From CAZYVD01 sp964651045 (GTDB lineage Bacteria > Zhuqueibacterota > QNDG01 > DSAB01), in assembly GCA_964651045.1 (NCBI GenBank), contig CAZYVD010000042.1:1-22756 (forward strand): DNA of 22,756 nt, written 5' to 3'. A program made the translations under genes and the position numbers. This document shows positions 15,030-22,701 of the stretch, in pieces (positions within the stretch are counted from its first letter, which is position 1; every line of letters begins with the position of its first letter). The notes beneath the pieces were generated by a model. The model was not told the origin of the DNA. It did not search any database and saw only the letters and a list, made by a program, of their open reading frames with translations.

Positions 15030-18000
15030 ATTTAAAGCCATATGTAAATTTACGCGGCCTGGTCTTCATTATAATTTTATGCTCAACTGCAGCAGCCCAG
15101 CAGTCTGCCGATTCAACATTCTGGTCTCTTTCACTTCCTGAGCTTCAAAGTTATAAGACCTACTATGTTCAGAAGCTCGAAGAGCTTCAGGAGATGAAGT
15201 ATAACCTTATCCAGAGGGGAATTGCAGATGGTGAAAAGCTTTTAGAAAAGAATCCTGATCCAGAGATCGTTGATGAGATTCTGATAAGACTGGCCACTCT
15301 TTACTATTATAAGGAGAAGGAGGACTATCTGTCTGAAATGGATCGGTTCACTCAGCAGTTAACACTCTATTCTGAGGGCAGGATAGACACACTTCCAGAT
15401 GAGCCGAGACCCGACTATTCAAAATCTCTCACAATTTATCAGAGAATAATAGATGAATTTCCAAAGAGTTCATTAATACCAGATGCCATATATAACCAGG
15501 GATTTATCTATGAGGAGATGGGAGATCACGAAAGGGCAAATCAAATATATCTTCATCTAATCAGTTCTTTTCCAAAGAGCAAGTATGTTCCCGAAGCTTA
15601 TATGAGACTCGGTGAATACTTTTTCAATCCGCCTGTGAACGATCTTGAAAAGGCGATTAACTACTACAAGAGTGTTTTGAATTACCCAACGAGCAACCGT
15701 TACAACGAGGCTGTTTATAAATTAGGATGGAGTTATTTTCGCTTAAGCCAGTATCCCCAGGCAATAAGCTATTTTACATCTCTTGTCGAGGATATTCAAA
15801 AGAGTGATCTCGAAGACAAGACAGGACAAACCGATTTGCGTGATGAGTCGATCGAGTATATTGCAATAAGCTTTATCGATTTTGGTGGTCCGCAAAATGC
15901 AAAAAAATATCTTCAGGAGATTGGTAATCCAGAATGGGGAATAACAATGCTGGAGAAGCTTGGGGATATCTATAAGAATGAGAAGGAGGAGTATTTAGAG
16001 GCAATCAAAACATACAGAATACTGCTTAACATGGCTGAGGATTCACCAAAGGCGCCCGAGTATCAACAAAACATAGTCGAATGTTACTATATTTTAGAGG
16101 ACAGTGAGAATCTTTTTAAGGAGAGACAGAAGCTCTTCTTATCCTATAAGCCTGAGAGTGATTGGTGGAACAAGGTATCGGATGAAAAGGCGAAGCTGAA
16201 TGGTTATAAATATTCTGAGGAGGCCCTGAGGCTAAACATAAACACACTCATTAAAAAGGCTACAGACTCTCCATCAGACTCCTTATACAGAGAGGCGGTG
16301 CGTCTCGGAAGAATGTATCTTGATGTTTTTCCAGAGGATCTCTATGCATACACGATTCGGTGGAACATCGCATTAATAATGGATACCAGGCTGCACAACT
16401 ATAAAGATGCCCTGAAGGAGTATCTTACAATAACCATGGTTTACAATTCTGAGAAATATAAGAATTTTGCACGCGAGAAGGGATTAGCCACGATTAAAGA
16501 TGCTGCAGAAAATGCAATAGTTGTTGCAGATTCCCTTGTTCAGCGTGAAGGACGCAGACCATCTCTTGAGGCCAAACAGAGGGGTAATCCCCAGGAGCGG
16601 AGCCCTGTACCACTCTCTGTGTCTGAGAGTTGGCTTGCAATGGCATATGATAACTACCTTAAACTATTTCCATTTGATACGAATACCCCAACAATTCTTG
16701 CAAATGCAGGTGCACTCTATTATACTCACAATCAATTCAGAGAGGCACTGAAATATTTCAAGACTCTTATAAAATATTTCCCTGAAAGCGAGGAGATTAA
16801 CAATGTTCGTTATTATATTCTCGAGAGTTATCTTGGGAAAAAGGATTATGACAGTGCAGAGATACTTGCAAAGAAGATCATTAGAGAGGTGAAGGATCCC
16901 GGGATCAAGAGAAAGGCGAGGGAGAGACTTGCAGAAGCAATATTCTTCAGGGCACAGGGTCTTGAGGAGAGCGGGAATGATTCGTTAGCTGCGAACGAAT
17001 ACTTTAGAGTAGCAGTAGAGGTGCCAACCGCAAGTTTTGTCGATAGAGCCCTGTTCAATGCAGCACGATCATACGAACAGATAGGCGACTACAGTTCAGC
17101 GATCAGAGCATATGAAAGGTTGATGGTATCACACAGCAGTTCTGATTTGATTCCAGATGTTCTTAACAATCTTGCCTTTGATTATGGTGAGATAGGTGAT
17201 TATCAAAGAGGTGGAGAAAGGTACAAGGCTCTCTCCGAGTTGCCGATTGAGAAAGAGAGGGCACGAGATGCACTCTATAATGCATATCTTTTCTACTGTA
17301 AAGCAGGAAACATCACCAGGGCGATTGAGACAGGCAGGAGTTATGCAGAGCGGTATCCCGATTCAGAGGATGCAGACAGGGTATTTTTCAATTCGGGCGA
17401 ATTCTGCCAGAAATTGAATCGTGACGATGAGGCCGTGGAAATATTTAAACGATTCAAAGAGCGTTTTCCATCCTCTCCACTATCTGTGGAGGCATGCCTG
17501 CGCATTGGCAGATATTATTACGAAAAGGGAGAGGAGAGGGAGGCAGAGAAGTATCTAAATGAAGCCATTGCAATGAATGATTCTCTCAAGAGCAGCGGAA
17601 TGGAGGAGAATGGATATTCCACAGCAGAGGCTCTCTACTTCATAAACAAAATGTTAACTGAAAAGTATAAGAAGATTTCTTTTAAGCTGCCAGAGGAGGA
17701 TTTAAAGAGATCGATAATTGAGAAGCAGTTACTCAGAGACAGAATAATAGATAACTATACAAGAATTATAGGTTATGCAACAGCAAGGATGGTAGAGGCG
17801 ATCTACAGAATTGGTGAGGTGCATGAAGATTTTGCCAGATCATGGGCAAATCAGCAGTTGCCGCCGATGGATCCGACGATGCGTGCAGTAAAGGAGAAAC
17901 AGATCAGTGCAAAGAGTGTTGAGATTTACCGTGAAGCACTAAATTCTTACAGGAAGGCCATACCTGTGTTCGAGAGAATAATTGAAGAGGCACAGAAAGA

Positions 18001-19321
18001 CTCGGCAGGGAGCGACACACTGATTTCTACTGCTCGCGCTTGGGAACAAAAGACAAAGGAAAAGGTTTCCGAAATGCTCTACATGATAGCAGAGGTCAAT
18101 GCAAGGACGATAGAGAGGCTTTTAGCGGCACCAATTCCCCAGGACCTTGGAACCATTGCACGGCTCGAATATGAGAGTCAACTACTACTCAGAGCAATAA
18201 AGCCCCTTGTTGATGAGGCGATTTCTGCACATGCAAGAAATATCGGTGTAGGGGATACTCTTCAGTTGAATAATAGATGGATCAAATTATCAAAGGAGAG
18301 GATAGTTTTGCTTTCAAGTCTCCTTGGTGATAAATTTGCACGCCTCTCGTTGGAGGCTCTCGGCTACTTTAATGATGCTGCAGAGATTTGCAGGGAGATT
18401 GGATTATCAAAGGGAGAGATGGTATCTCAAGACACAATAAACACGATGATAAATTTTATTGAAATCTCCGAATCATATGCAGAGAAAGCAGTAGATCTAG
18501 TAGTGGCAAATGTTGATCAGGGGAGTAAAATGGGGGTGGAAGAGAGGGGATTGGTAGAGATTGAGAATAAGATGGTAGATTATATACTTGCCCTGGCAGA
18601 CACACTCGGCAGAATGATCGATCTGAGTTTTAAAGATCAAAAAGAGGCAGAAGTTCTTTTTGAGCAGAAAGGGACGATTCAATATGAAGATCTTTTAGCA
18701 CTTTTCGAAGACAATGTTTACTACCTGAAGGAGTATTTAAAATCGATACTCGAAAGGGCATATCTCGCAAATAAAGATTTTAAGTACCCATCTACATCTG
18801 GAGAATGGATTGGAGTAAGACTGGTAAGTCTGGACCCTGATACATATTCTAAGAAACTAAAAATACCTGTTGCAAGATTTGCGATAAGATTAGATTCGAC
18901 ATGGAGATACAGCTGGAAGAGTGAACCTGGATGGAAGATGCCTGAGTTCAAAGGCAGGGATTGGAAAAAGTTGAAGAGCCAGAGTGAGTCGGGAGATGGC
19001 CTGATTCATATATTTTATGATTCTACCAATGCTGAAACGGATTCGCTATTCATATGCAGGCACATCAGGATCCCCGGATATCCAATCAGAAGCACCCTGA
19101 CTTTTTCATCAGACAGGCCGAGCAGGATATATATGAATGGGGTGTTGATTAATAAAAATAAAAACACGGAAACTAATCCTCTTGTTTATCATTTAAAGAT
19201 TGAGGATAACCTTTTAGCATTAGTGTTTTCTGATAAGAATGAGTACATAATAGGAGGGGAATGGATAGTTAGATATATTCCTAAAAGAGTCTTGCCGAAT
19301 AAGGGGGTGAATGAAAAATGA
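15026..19321 (+). CDS. Giant periplasmic TPR protein with C-terminal beta-sandwich domain
   Basis: At 1431 residues this is the largest protein here. A clear signal peptide (about 1-25, ending STAAAQ) exports it. TPR/tol-pal-type repeats cover much of residues 85-870 (e.g. IYNQGFIYEEMGDHERANQI, YKLGWSYFRLSQYPQAISYF, FNAARSYEQIGDYSSAIRAY). A helical, less repetitive section follows, and the last about 175 residues look like a beta-sandwich (DSLFICRHIRIPGYPIRSTL, RPSRIYMNGVLIN), like ligand-binding modules of glycoside hydrolases. No catalytic residues can be assigned. The architecture recalls the big TPR proteins of Myxococcus gliding (Agl/Glt) clusters. Its start overlaps the previous stop by 4 bases, and its stop overlaps the next start. 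Confidence 0.88.
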   Translation: MNLKPYVNLRGLVFIIILCSTAAAQQSADSTFWSLSLPELQSYKTYYVQKLEELQEMKYNLIQRGIADGEKLLEKNPDPEIVDEILIRLATLYYYKEKEDYLSEMDRFTQQLTLYSEGRIDTLPDEPRPDYSKSLTIYQRIIDEFPKSSLIPDAIYNQGFIYEEMGDHERANQIYLHLISSFPKSKYVPEAYMRLGEYFFNPPVNDLEKAINYYKSVLNYPTSNRYNEAVYKLGWSYFRLSQYPQAISYFTSLVEDIQKSDLEDKTGQTDLRDESIEYIAISFIDFGGPQNAKKYLQEIGNPEWGITMLEKLGDIYKNEKEEYLEAIKTYRILLNMAEDSPKAPEYQQNIVECYYILEDSENLFKERQKLFLSYKPESDWWNKVSDEKAKLNGYKYSEEALRLNINTLIKKATDSPSDSLYREAVRLGRMYLDVFPEDLYAYTIRWNIALIMDTRLHNYKDALKEYLTITMVYNSEKYKNFAREKGLATIKDAAENAIVVADSLVQREGRRPSLEAKQRGNPQERSPVPLSVSESWLAMAYDNYLKLFPFDTNTPTILANAGALYYTHNQFREALKYFKTLIKYFPESEEINNVRYYILESYLGKKDYDSAEILAKKIIREVKDPGIKRKARERLAEAIFFRAQGLEESGNDSLAANEYFRVAVEVPTASFVDRALFNAARSYEQIGDYSSAIRAYERLMVSHSSSDLIPDVLNNLAFDYGEIGDYQRGGERYKALSELPIEKERARDALYNAYLFYCKAGNITRAIETGRSYAERYPDSEDADRVFFNSGEFCQKLNRDDEAVEIFKRFKERFPSSPLSVEACLRIGRYYYEKGEEREAEKYLNEAIAMNDSLKSSGMEENGYSTAEALYFINKMLTEKYKKISFKLPEEDLKRSIIEKQLLRDRIIDNYTRIIGYATARMVEAIYRIGEVHEDFARSWANQQLPPMDPTMRAVKEKQISAKSVEIYREALNSYRKAIPVFERIIEEAQKDSAGSDTLISTARAWEQKTKEKVSEMLYMIAEVNARTIERLLAAPIPQDLGTIARLEYESQLLLRAIKPLVDEAISAHARNIGVGDTLQLNNRWIKLSKERIVLLSSLLGDKFARLSLEALGYFNDAAEICREIGLSKGEMVSQDTINTMINFIEISESYAEKAVDLVVANVDQGSKMGVEERGLVEIENKMVDYILALADTLGRMIDLSFKDQKEAEVLFEQKGTIQYEDLLALFEDNVYYLKEYLKSILERAYLANKDFKYPSTSGEWIGVRLVSLDPDTYSKKLKIPVARFAIRLDSTWRYSWKSEPGWKMPEFKGRDWKKLKSQSESGDGLIHIFYDSTNAETDSLFICRHIRIPGYPIRSTLTFSSDRPSRIYMNGVLINKNKNTETNPLVYHLKIEDNLLALVFSDKNEYIIGGEWIVRYIPKRVLPNKGVNEK

Positions 19322-19689
19322 AAAGGGGAATAATAGTTTTGTTACTATTTCTTGTTTATGGTACTGTAATGCCTCAGTCCACCAGACAGGATACGACAAA
19401 AATAAAAGAGAAGATCAAAAAGGGAATAAACAAACAGGCAAAAAGTGATACATTGAGCAATGAGATAGTTCTTGAGGCAATAGAAATAAAGGGAAAGGTT
19501 GAAAAACCGGGTGTTATAATAATGCCGAAGAGGATCGAACCAAAGCTGAAGGAGATTAAACTCGAAAGGGATTTTAAGAAGGAGATAAAGGAGAATGTGG
19601 TAGATGCAATAGATCCAAAGAAAGAGCTTGGTAAGGTCGATAAGGTTAAAAGCATTAAAAAAACGATTGAAAGAAAGAGAAAAAAATAG
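19318..19689 (+). CDS. Small Lys-rich exported protein of unknown function
   Basis: The 123 residues begin with a signal peptide (MKRGIIVLLLFLVYGTVMPQ), followed by a very basic mature part with no Cys and little predicted fold. A central motif, EIVLEAIEIKGKVEKPGVII then MPKRIEPK, looks conserved in style and may be a beta-strand peptide that docks onto a partner. GGGGGTG (19303-19309) supports ATG 19318, which overlaps the TPR gene stop. I do not recognise a named family. Its place between the TPR genes and the ExbB-ExbD-AgmX set suggests a small periplasmic component of that machine. Confidence 0.8.
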   Translation: MKRGIIVLLLFLVYGTVMPQSTRQDTTKIKEKIKKGINKQAKSDTLSNEIVLEAIEIKGKVEKPGVIIMPKRIEPKLKEIKLERDFKKEIKENVVDAIDPKKELGKVDKVKSIKKTIERKRKK

Positions 19690-19695
19690 TATATT
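19667..19695 (+). promoter_or_regulatory. Probable sigma70-type promoter for the exbB operon
   Basis: TTGAAA (19667-19672), a 17-base spacer, TATATT (19690-19695): five of six matches at both boxes. The -35 lies in the end of the preceding gene. A perfect AT palindrome, ATTAAAAT-TCTTT-ATTTTAAT (19693-19713), covers the -10 edge and the predicted start near 19702 and could be an operator. It would let the motor genes be expressed apart from the TPR genes. Confidence 0.5.
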
Positions 19696-19733
19696 AAAAT
19701 TCTTTATTTTAATGATTTCAAAGGAGGTAGTTT

Positions 19734-20387
19734 ATGGCGGAGTTTTGGCACAGTTTTATTCCCGGTTCTGGGAGTGGTTGGATTTTTATGTGGATTCTGC
19801 TTGTTGTCGCTGGTTTCATGATTGCCATTGCCATTGAACGTGCCCATTTTATCTACATTAAATCCAATATTGATGCACCAAGATTTATGGCTCAGATTCG
19901 AAGATGGGTTGCTGCACGTGAATATCAGAAGGCCGCTGCCTTTTGCCGAAGGTTCAAAGGTAAGGCGCTTCCACAGATCGTTTTGACAGGTTTGATAAAG
20001 GCCAGCAAGATGAAGGTTCCTACATTTCGGGCAATACAGAATGCCGTAGATGAGGGGACTCTTGAGGTTATTCCAAGGTTGCAGGCAAGAACAAATTATC
20101 TTGCAATGATAGGTAACATATCCACTCTAATCGGACTGATGGGCACGATATATGGACTCATTCTTGCGTTTAGATCTGTATCTGCTCCTGGGATTGATGC
20201 TGCAGAAAAATCGAGGCTTCTTGCACATGGTATATCGGTTGCAATGAACACTACGCTGGCAGGGTTATCCGTTGCAATACCATCAATTCTCATGTATACG
20301 ATTCTTCATAATAAGACCACGAGAATAATCGATGAGATAGATGAACATACAGTAAAACTGATTAATTTAATGACAAAAGAGGAATAG
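19734..20387 (+). CDS. ExbB/TolQ/MotA-family proton channel subunit
   Basis: This family forms a pentameric inner-membrane ring around an ExbD/TolR dimer and turns proton flow into force on the envelope. The 217 residues have three transmembrane helices (about 16-36, 122-147, 166-190) with a cytoplasmic loop between the first two, as in ExbB/TolQ. Conserved channel residues are visible: GLMGTIYGLILAF (135-147) with T138, and MNTTLAGLSVAIPS (171-184) with T174. It has the strongest ribosome-binding site in the window (AAAGGAGG, 19720-19727) before ATG 19734. In this context it most resembles AglR-type proteins of gliding clusters, but TolQ or ExbB function cannot be excluded. Confidence 0.92.
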   Translation: MAEFWHSFIPGSGSGWIFMWILLVVAGFMIAIAIERAHFIYIKSNIDAPRFMAQIRRWVAAREYQKAAAFCRRFKGKALPQIVLTGLIKASKMKVPTFRAIQNAVDEGTLEVIPRLQARTNYLAMIGNISTLIGLMGTIYGLILAFRSVSAPGIDAAEKSRLLAHGISVAMNTTLAGLSVAIPSILMYTILHNKTTRIIDEIDEHTVKLINLMTKEE

Positions 20388-20392
20388 CCACT

Positions 20393-20947
20393 ATGGCTTA
20401 CAGGCCGTCAAAAAGGGCAAAACATGGTTTTGAGTGGATTCATACAAACATTACTCCAATGATGAATCTCATGGTAGTATTGATTCCACTTCTGCTTACC
20501 TCTGCCGAGTTTGTCAAACTGGGAGTAATTCAGCTTAATCTTCCACCTGCTGCTGTTGGGCCAGAGGGTGAGAAGTTAAATGAGCTTCCCATTGAAGATA
20601 TAAAGAGATTGGACCTTACTGTTACTATAACAAACAAGGGATTCTTCATATCGAGCTCCATGGCAGTCTTGTCAGGAGAAAGGGAGGGCGAGCCTACAAT
20701 TCCTCTTATAATGGCTCAAAACGATTCGATGGTTCATGATTATGGCTCGCTGTCAGAGAAGCTTTATGAAATAAGAAAAAAGGCAGAAAACAGGTTTCCT
20801 GATTATGATAGAATAATAATCCTTGCAGAGCCAGACATTGTCTATCAAACAATTGTGAATACGATGGATGCAGCAAGATCAATAAAGATTAATGGGAAGA
20901 GACAGTCACTGTTTCCCAATGTCTTGCTGAGTGCAGAAGTACGTTAA
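20393..20947 (+). CDS. ExbD/TolR-like protein with Asn at the proton-binding Asp position
   Basis: ExbD/TolR proteins have one transmembrane helix with an Asp that carries protons, plus a periplasmic domain. This 184-residue protein has the cytoplasmic tail, a helix (about 24-41) reading TPMMNLMVVLIPLLL, and a periplasmic domain ending FPNVLLSAEVR. Position 25, where E. coli ExbD has D25, is Asn, so this copy probably cannot be protonated. It may pair with the next protein, which keeps the Asp. The periplasmic start SAEFVKLGVIQLNLPPA is family-typical. AGAGGAA (20378-20384) precedes ATG 20393, five bases after exbB. Confidence 0.9.
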   Translation: MAYRPSKRAKHGFEWIHTNITPMMNLMVVLIPLLLTSAEFVKLGVIQLNLPPAAVGPEGEKLNELPIEDIKRLDLTVTITNKGFFISSSMAVLSGEREGEPTIPLIMAQNDSMVHDYGSLSEKLYEIRKKAENRFPDYDRIIILAEPDIVYQTIVNTMDAARSIKINGKRQSLFPNVLLSAEVR

Positions 20948-20962
20948 TTAGTTGAGGAGTCT

Positions 20963-21457
20963 ATGGCTTTTATACCATCACATGCAAAGAAACATAAGAC
21001 CGATCCTGGCGAGGTGAGGCTCCAGCTCACATCTATGATGGATATGTTTACGATTATTCTTGTGTTCCTGCTTAAGACCTATTCTGTTCATGGACAGCTT
21101 ATAAATCCTTCACAGGATCTTACGTTGCCGTCATCAAGTGTGCAGAGCAGTCCAGAGCTTGGTCTTGACGTTACCGTTTCATACGATTGGATTTTGGTAA
21201 ATAATAAACCTGTAGAGCGAACCAGAGATGTACTAAAACAGGAGGGATATATAATTCCTGCACTTCAGGAGGAGCTTCGCCTGTATGCATCGGAAGCAGA
21301 GAAGATGGAGAAAAAATATGGTACAAAATTTTCGGGTAAGGTCACTATTCAGGGTGATAAAAATCTTCCCTACAGTATATTAATAAAGGTTATGGCGACT
21401 TGCGGCAGGTCTAACTATCCAAATATGCGTCTTGTTGTTTATAAAAGAGAGGGGTAA
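20963..21457 (+). CDS. ExbD/TolR-like protein with conserved membrane Asp
   Basis: The 164-residue second ExbD-like protein has a transmembrane helix (about 24-40) reading SMMDMFTIILVFLL, with D27 at the proton-binding position. The periplasmic domain is short and ends GRSNYPNMRLVVYKREG. GAGGAG (20954-20959) lies just before ATG 20963. Together with the Asn-bearing paralogue upstream and the single ExbB, it could form a heterodimeric rotor with one protonatable helix. Divergence between the two copies is high, so this is not a recent duplication. Confidence 0.9.
   Translation: MAFIPSHAKKHKTDPGEVRLQLTSMMDMFTIILVFLLKTYSVHGQLINPSQDLTLPSSSVQSSPELGLDVTVSYDWILVNNKPVERTRDVLKQEGYIIPALQEELRLYASEAEKMEKKYGTKFSGKVTIQGDKNLPYSILIKVMATCGRSNYPNMRLVVYKREG
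21447..21454 (+). promoter_or_regulatory. Ribosome-binding site pointing to a non-canonical start
   Basis: GAGAGGGG at the end of the upstream gene is five bases before ATC 21460, the codon at which the AgmX-like frame most sensibly begins. No ATG, GTG or TTG occurs in that frame before 21595. Confidence 0.5.
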
Positions 21458-21459
21458 AG

Positions 21460-22563
21460 ATCACGGATAGGACAATAGAAAATAATATAGTAAAAGAATT
21501 TAAGAAATCTTTATTTAGTGATCTGGATTCTAATTTCTTAGCAGTCCTTCTTTTTACAATACTAATTGAAGGGGCAATAGTAGCCTTTCTTGCTATGAGG
21601 CCTCTTCCAGAGTATAGTGAAAGGGAGATAGAGAGGATTCAGGAGAGATTTGCAAATTTTGTCCTAAGGACAAGCGCCAAAGCCGATAATCAAAGTAGTG
21701 AGGATTTGTTGAGCACAACTGTTAGTGGCGCAAAGAGTGTTGATAAGAGTAGTGGTGAGGAAAAAACATCCGGAGGATCTGGAGAGGGAGGAGGAGAGGG
21801 GAGTGGCAATAAGGCGAGTGGTGAAGGTGGCTCGGGGGGTGGAGAGTATGGAGGAGGCCGAAGGATGACAAGAATTGAGGCTGCAGAGGCAAGGAGGCGT
21901 TCTCGCGAAGCAATATCGCAGCAGGTTAGCAACCGCGGGCTTCTTGCACTTTTAACAGGAACAGGAAGCGCTGCTCAGGGAGAGGCTGTCTCGAGTCTAC
22001 TCGATGTTGGATCAAAAGGAGGAAGCGGTTCTGGTAAGGATCTGGATGAGGTGCTTTCATCTGTAGATGGACTGAAGACTCAGGGAGGTTCTGGATTAGG
22101 AGAAGGGGGAGGAGGAGGAACAGTAAGGGGCAGGAGATCCGGGAGGAAGACAAACATCGATGATCTTGTATCGGATCTGGAGAGTGCCGGTTCAAGAAAA
22201 CTTACCAGAAAGGGAACAATTGTAGTAGAATCTGTTTCAGATGTTGCAGGAAAGGGAAAGAAGAGTGTCTATCGGAGTCCTGAGGCGATTCAACAGGTGT
22301 TGATTTCTCACAATTCGGCTCTTCAATACTGCTATGAACGGGAGCTGAAGAGGAGTCCAAACCTTAAAGGAAAGATAACTGTTAGAATAACGGTTGCACC
22401 TGACGGCAGTGTTAAAAATGCAGAGATTGTATCGTCGACCCTGAACAATAAACGAGTCGAAAGATGTATTCTCGCACGCATAAGATTGTGGAAAGATTTC
22501 CCTCCAATAGATCCTGATGAGGGTGATGTGGTTTTTAGACAGGTGTATGTATTTGGGACTTAA
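21460..22563 (+). CDS. AgmX/TonB-like force-transducing protein, probable ATC start
   Basis: The C-terminal about 100 residues match the AgmX/PglI (GltJ) C-terminal domain, a TonB-like fold: ALQYCYERELKRSPNLKGKI, VRITVAPDGSVKNAEIVSST, RCILARIRLWKDFPP. The middle is Gly/Ser-rich and probably flexible, replacing the Pro-rich spacer of TonB. The first ATG (21595) lies just after a transmembrane helix (FLAVLLFTILIEGAIVAFLA) that the frame encodes when read from about 21460; that frame is open from 21445 and has no ATG, GTG or TTG upstream. I therefore place the start at ATC 21460 (367 residues); 21595 would give 322 residues without an anchor. It would carry force from the ExbB/ExbD motor to periplasmic or outer-membrane partners, probably the TPR proteins upstream. 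Confidence 0.85.
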   Translation: MTDRTIENNIVKEFKKSLFSDLDSNFLAVLLFTILIEGAIVAFLAMRPLPEYSEREIERIQERFANFVLRTSAKADNQSSEDLLSTTVSGAKSVDKSSGEEKTSGGSGEGGGEGSGNKASGEGGSGGGEYGGGRRMTRIEAAEARRRSREAISQQVSNRGLLALLTGTGSAAQGEAVSSLLDVGSKGGSGSGKDLDEVLSSVDGLKTQGGSGLGEGGGGGTVRGRRSGRKTNIDDLVSDLESAGSRKLTRKGTIVVESVSDVAGKGKKSVYRSPEAIQQVLISHNSALQYCYERELKRSPNLKGKITVRITVAPDGSVKNAEIVSSTLNNKRVERCILARIRLWKDFPPIDPDEGDVVFRQVYVFGT

Positions 22564-22577
22564 TTGAATAAAAGTAT

Positions 22578-22606
22578 TTGACTTTTAAGTAATATGTTTA
22601 TAAATT
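22578..22606 (+). promoter_or_regulatory. Candidate promoter for the tRNA genes
   Basis: TTGACT (22578-22583), with TATAAA (22599-22604, 15-base spacer) or TAAATT (22601-22606, 17-base spacer). It lies about 16 bases before the tRNA, in an AT-rich gap after the AgmX-like gene, where a tRNA promoter is expected. Confidence 0.4.
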
Positions 22607-22621
22607 CATTATCAAATTTTC

Positions 22622-22692
22622 TGGGGAGTCGTCCAATGGCAGGACATACGGCTCTGGACCGTAGAATCGGGGTTCGAATCCCTGCTCCCCAG
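22622..22692 (+). tRNA. tRNA-Gln (anticodon CTG)
   Basis: A full cloverleaf reads by eye. The acceptor TGGGGAG (22622-22628) pairs with CTCCCCA (22685-22691), followed by discriminator G, typical of glutamine tRNAs with a weak first U-A pair. The anticodon stem TACGG/CCGTA encloses loop CTCTGGA, giving anticodon CTG at 22654-22656. The T-arm contains GGTTCGAATCC. The 3' CCA is not encoded. It reads CAG codons. Confidence 0.93.
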
Positions 22693-22701
22693 CGATTGCG
22701 A

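Noticed and set aside
19628..19837. Short + strand frame across the start of the exbB-like gene
   Set aside because: It overlaps the basic small protein and the ExbB start in another frame, and the strong ribosome-binding site belongs to ATG 19734.
21690..22195. Minus-strand Pro/Ser-rich frames opposite the AgmX-like gene
   Set aside because: These arise from the Gly/Ser-rich low-complexity codons on the + strand.
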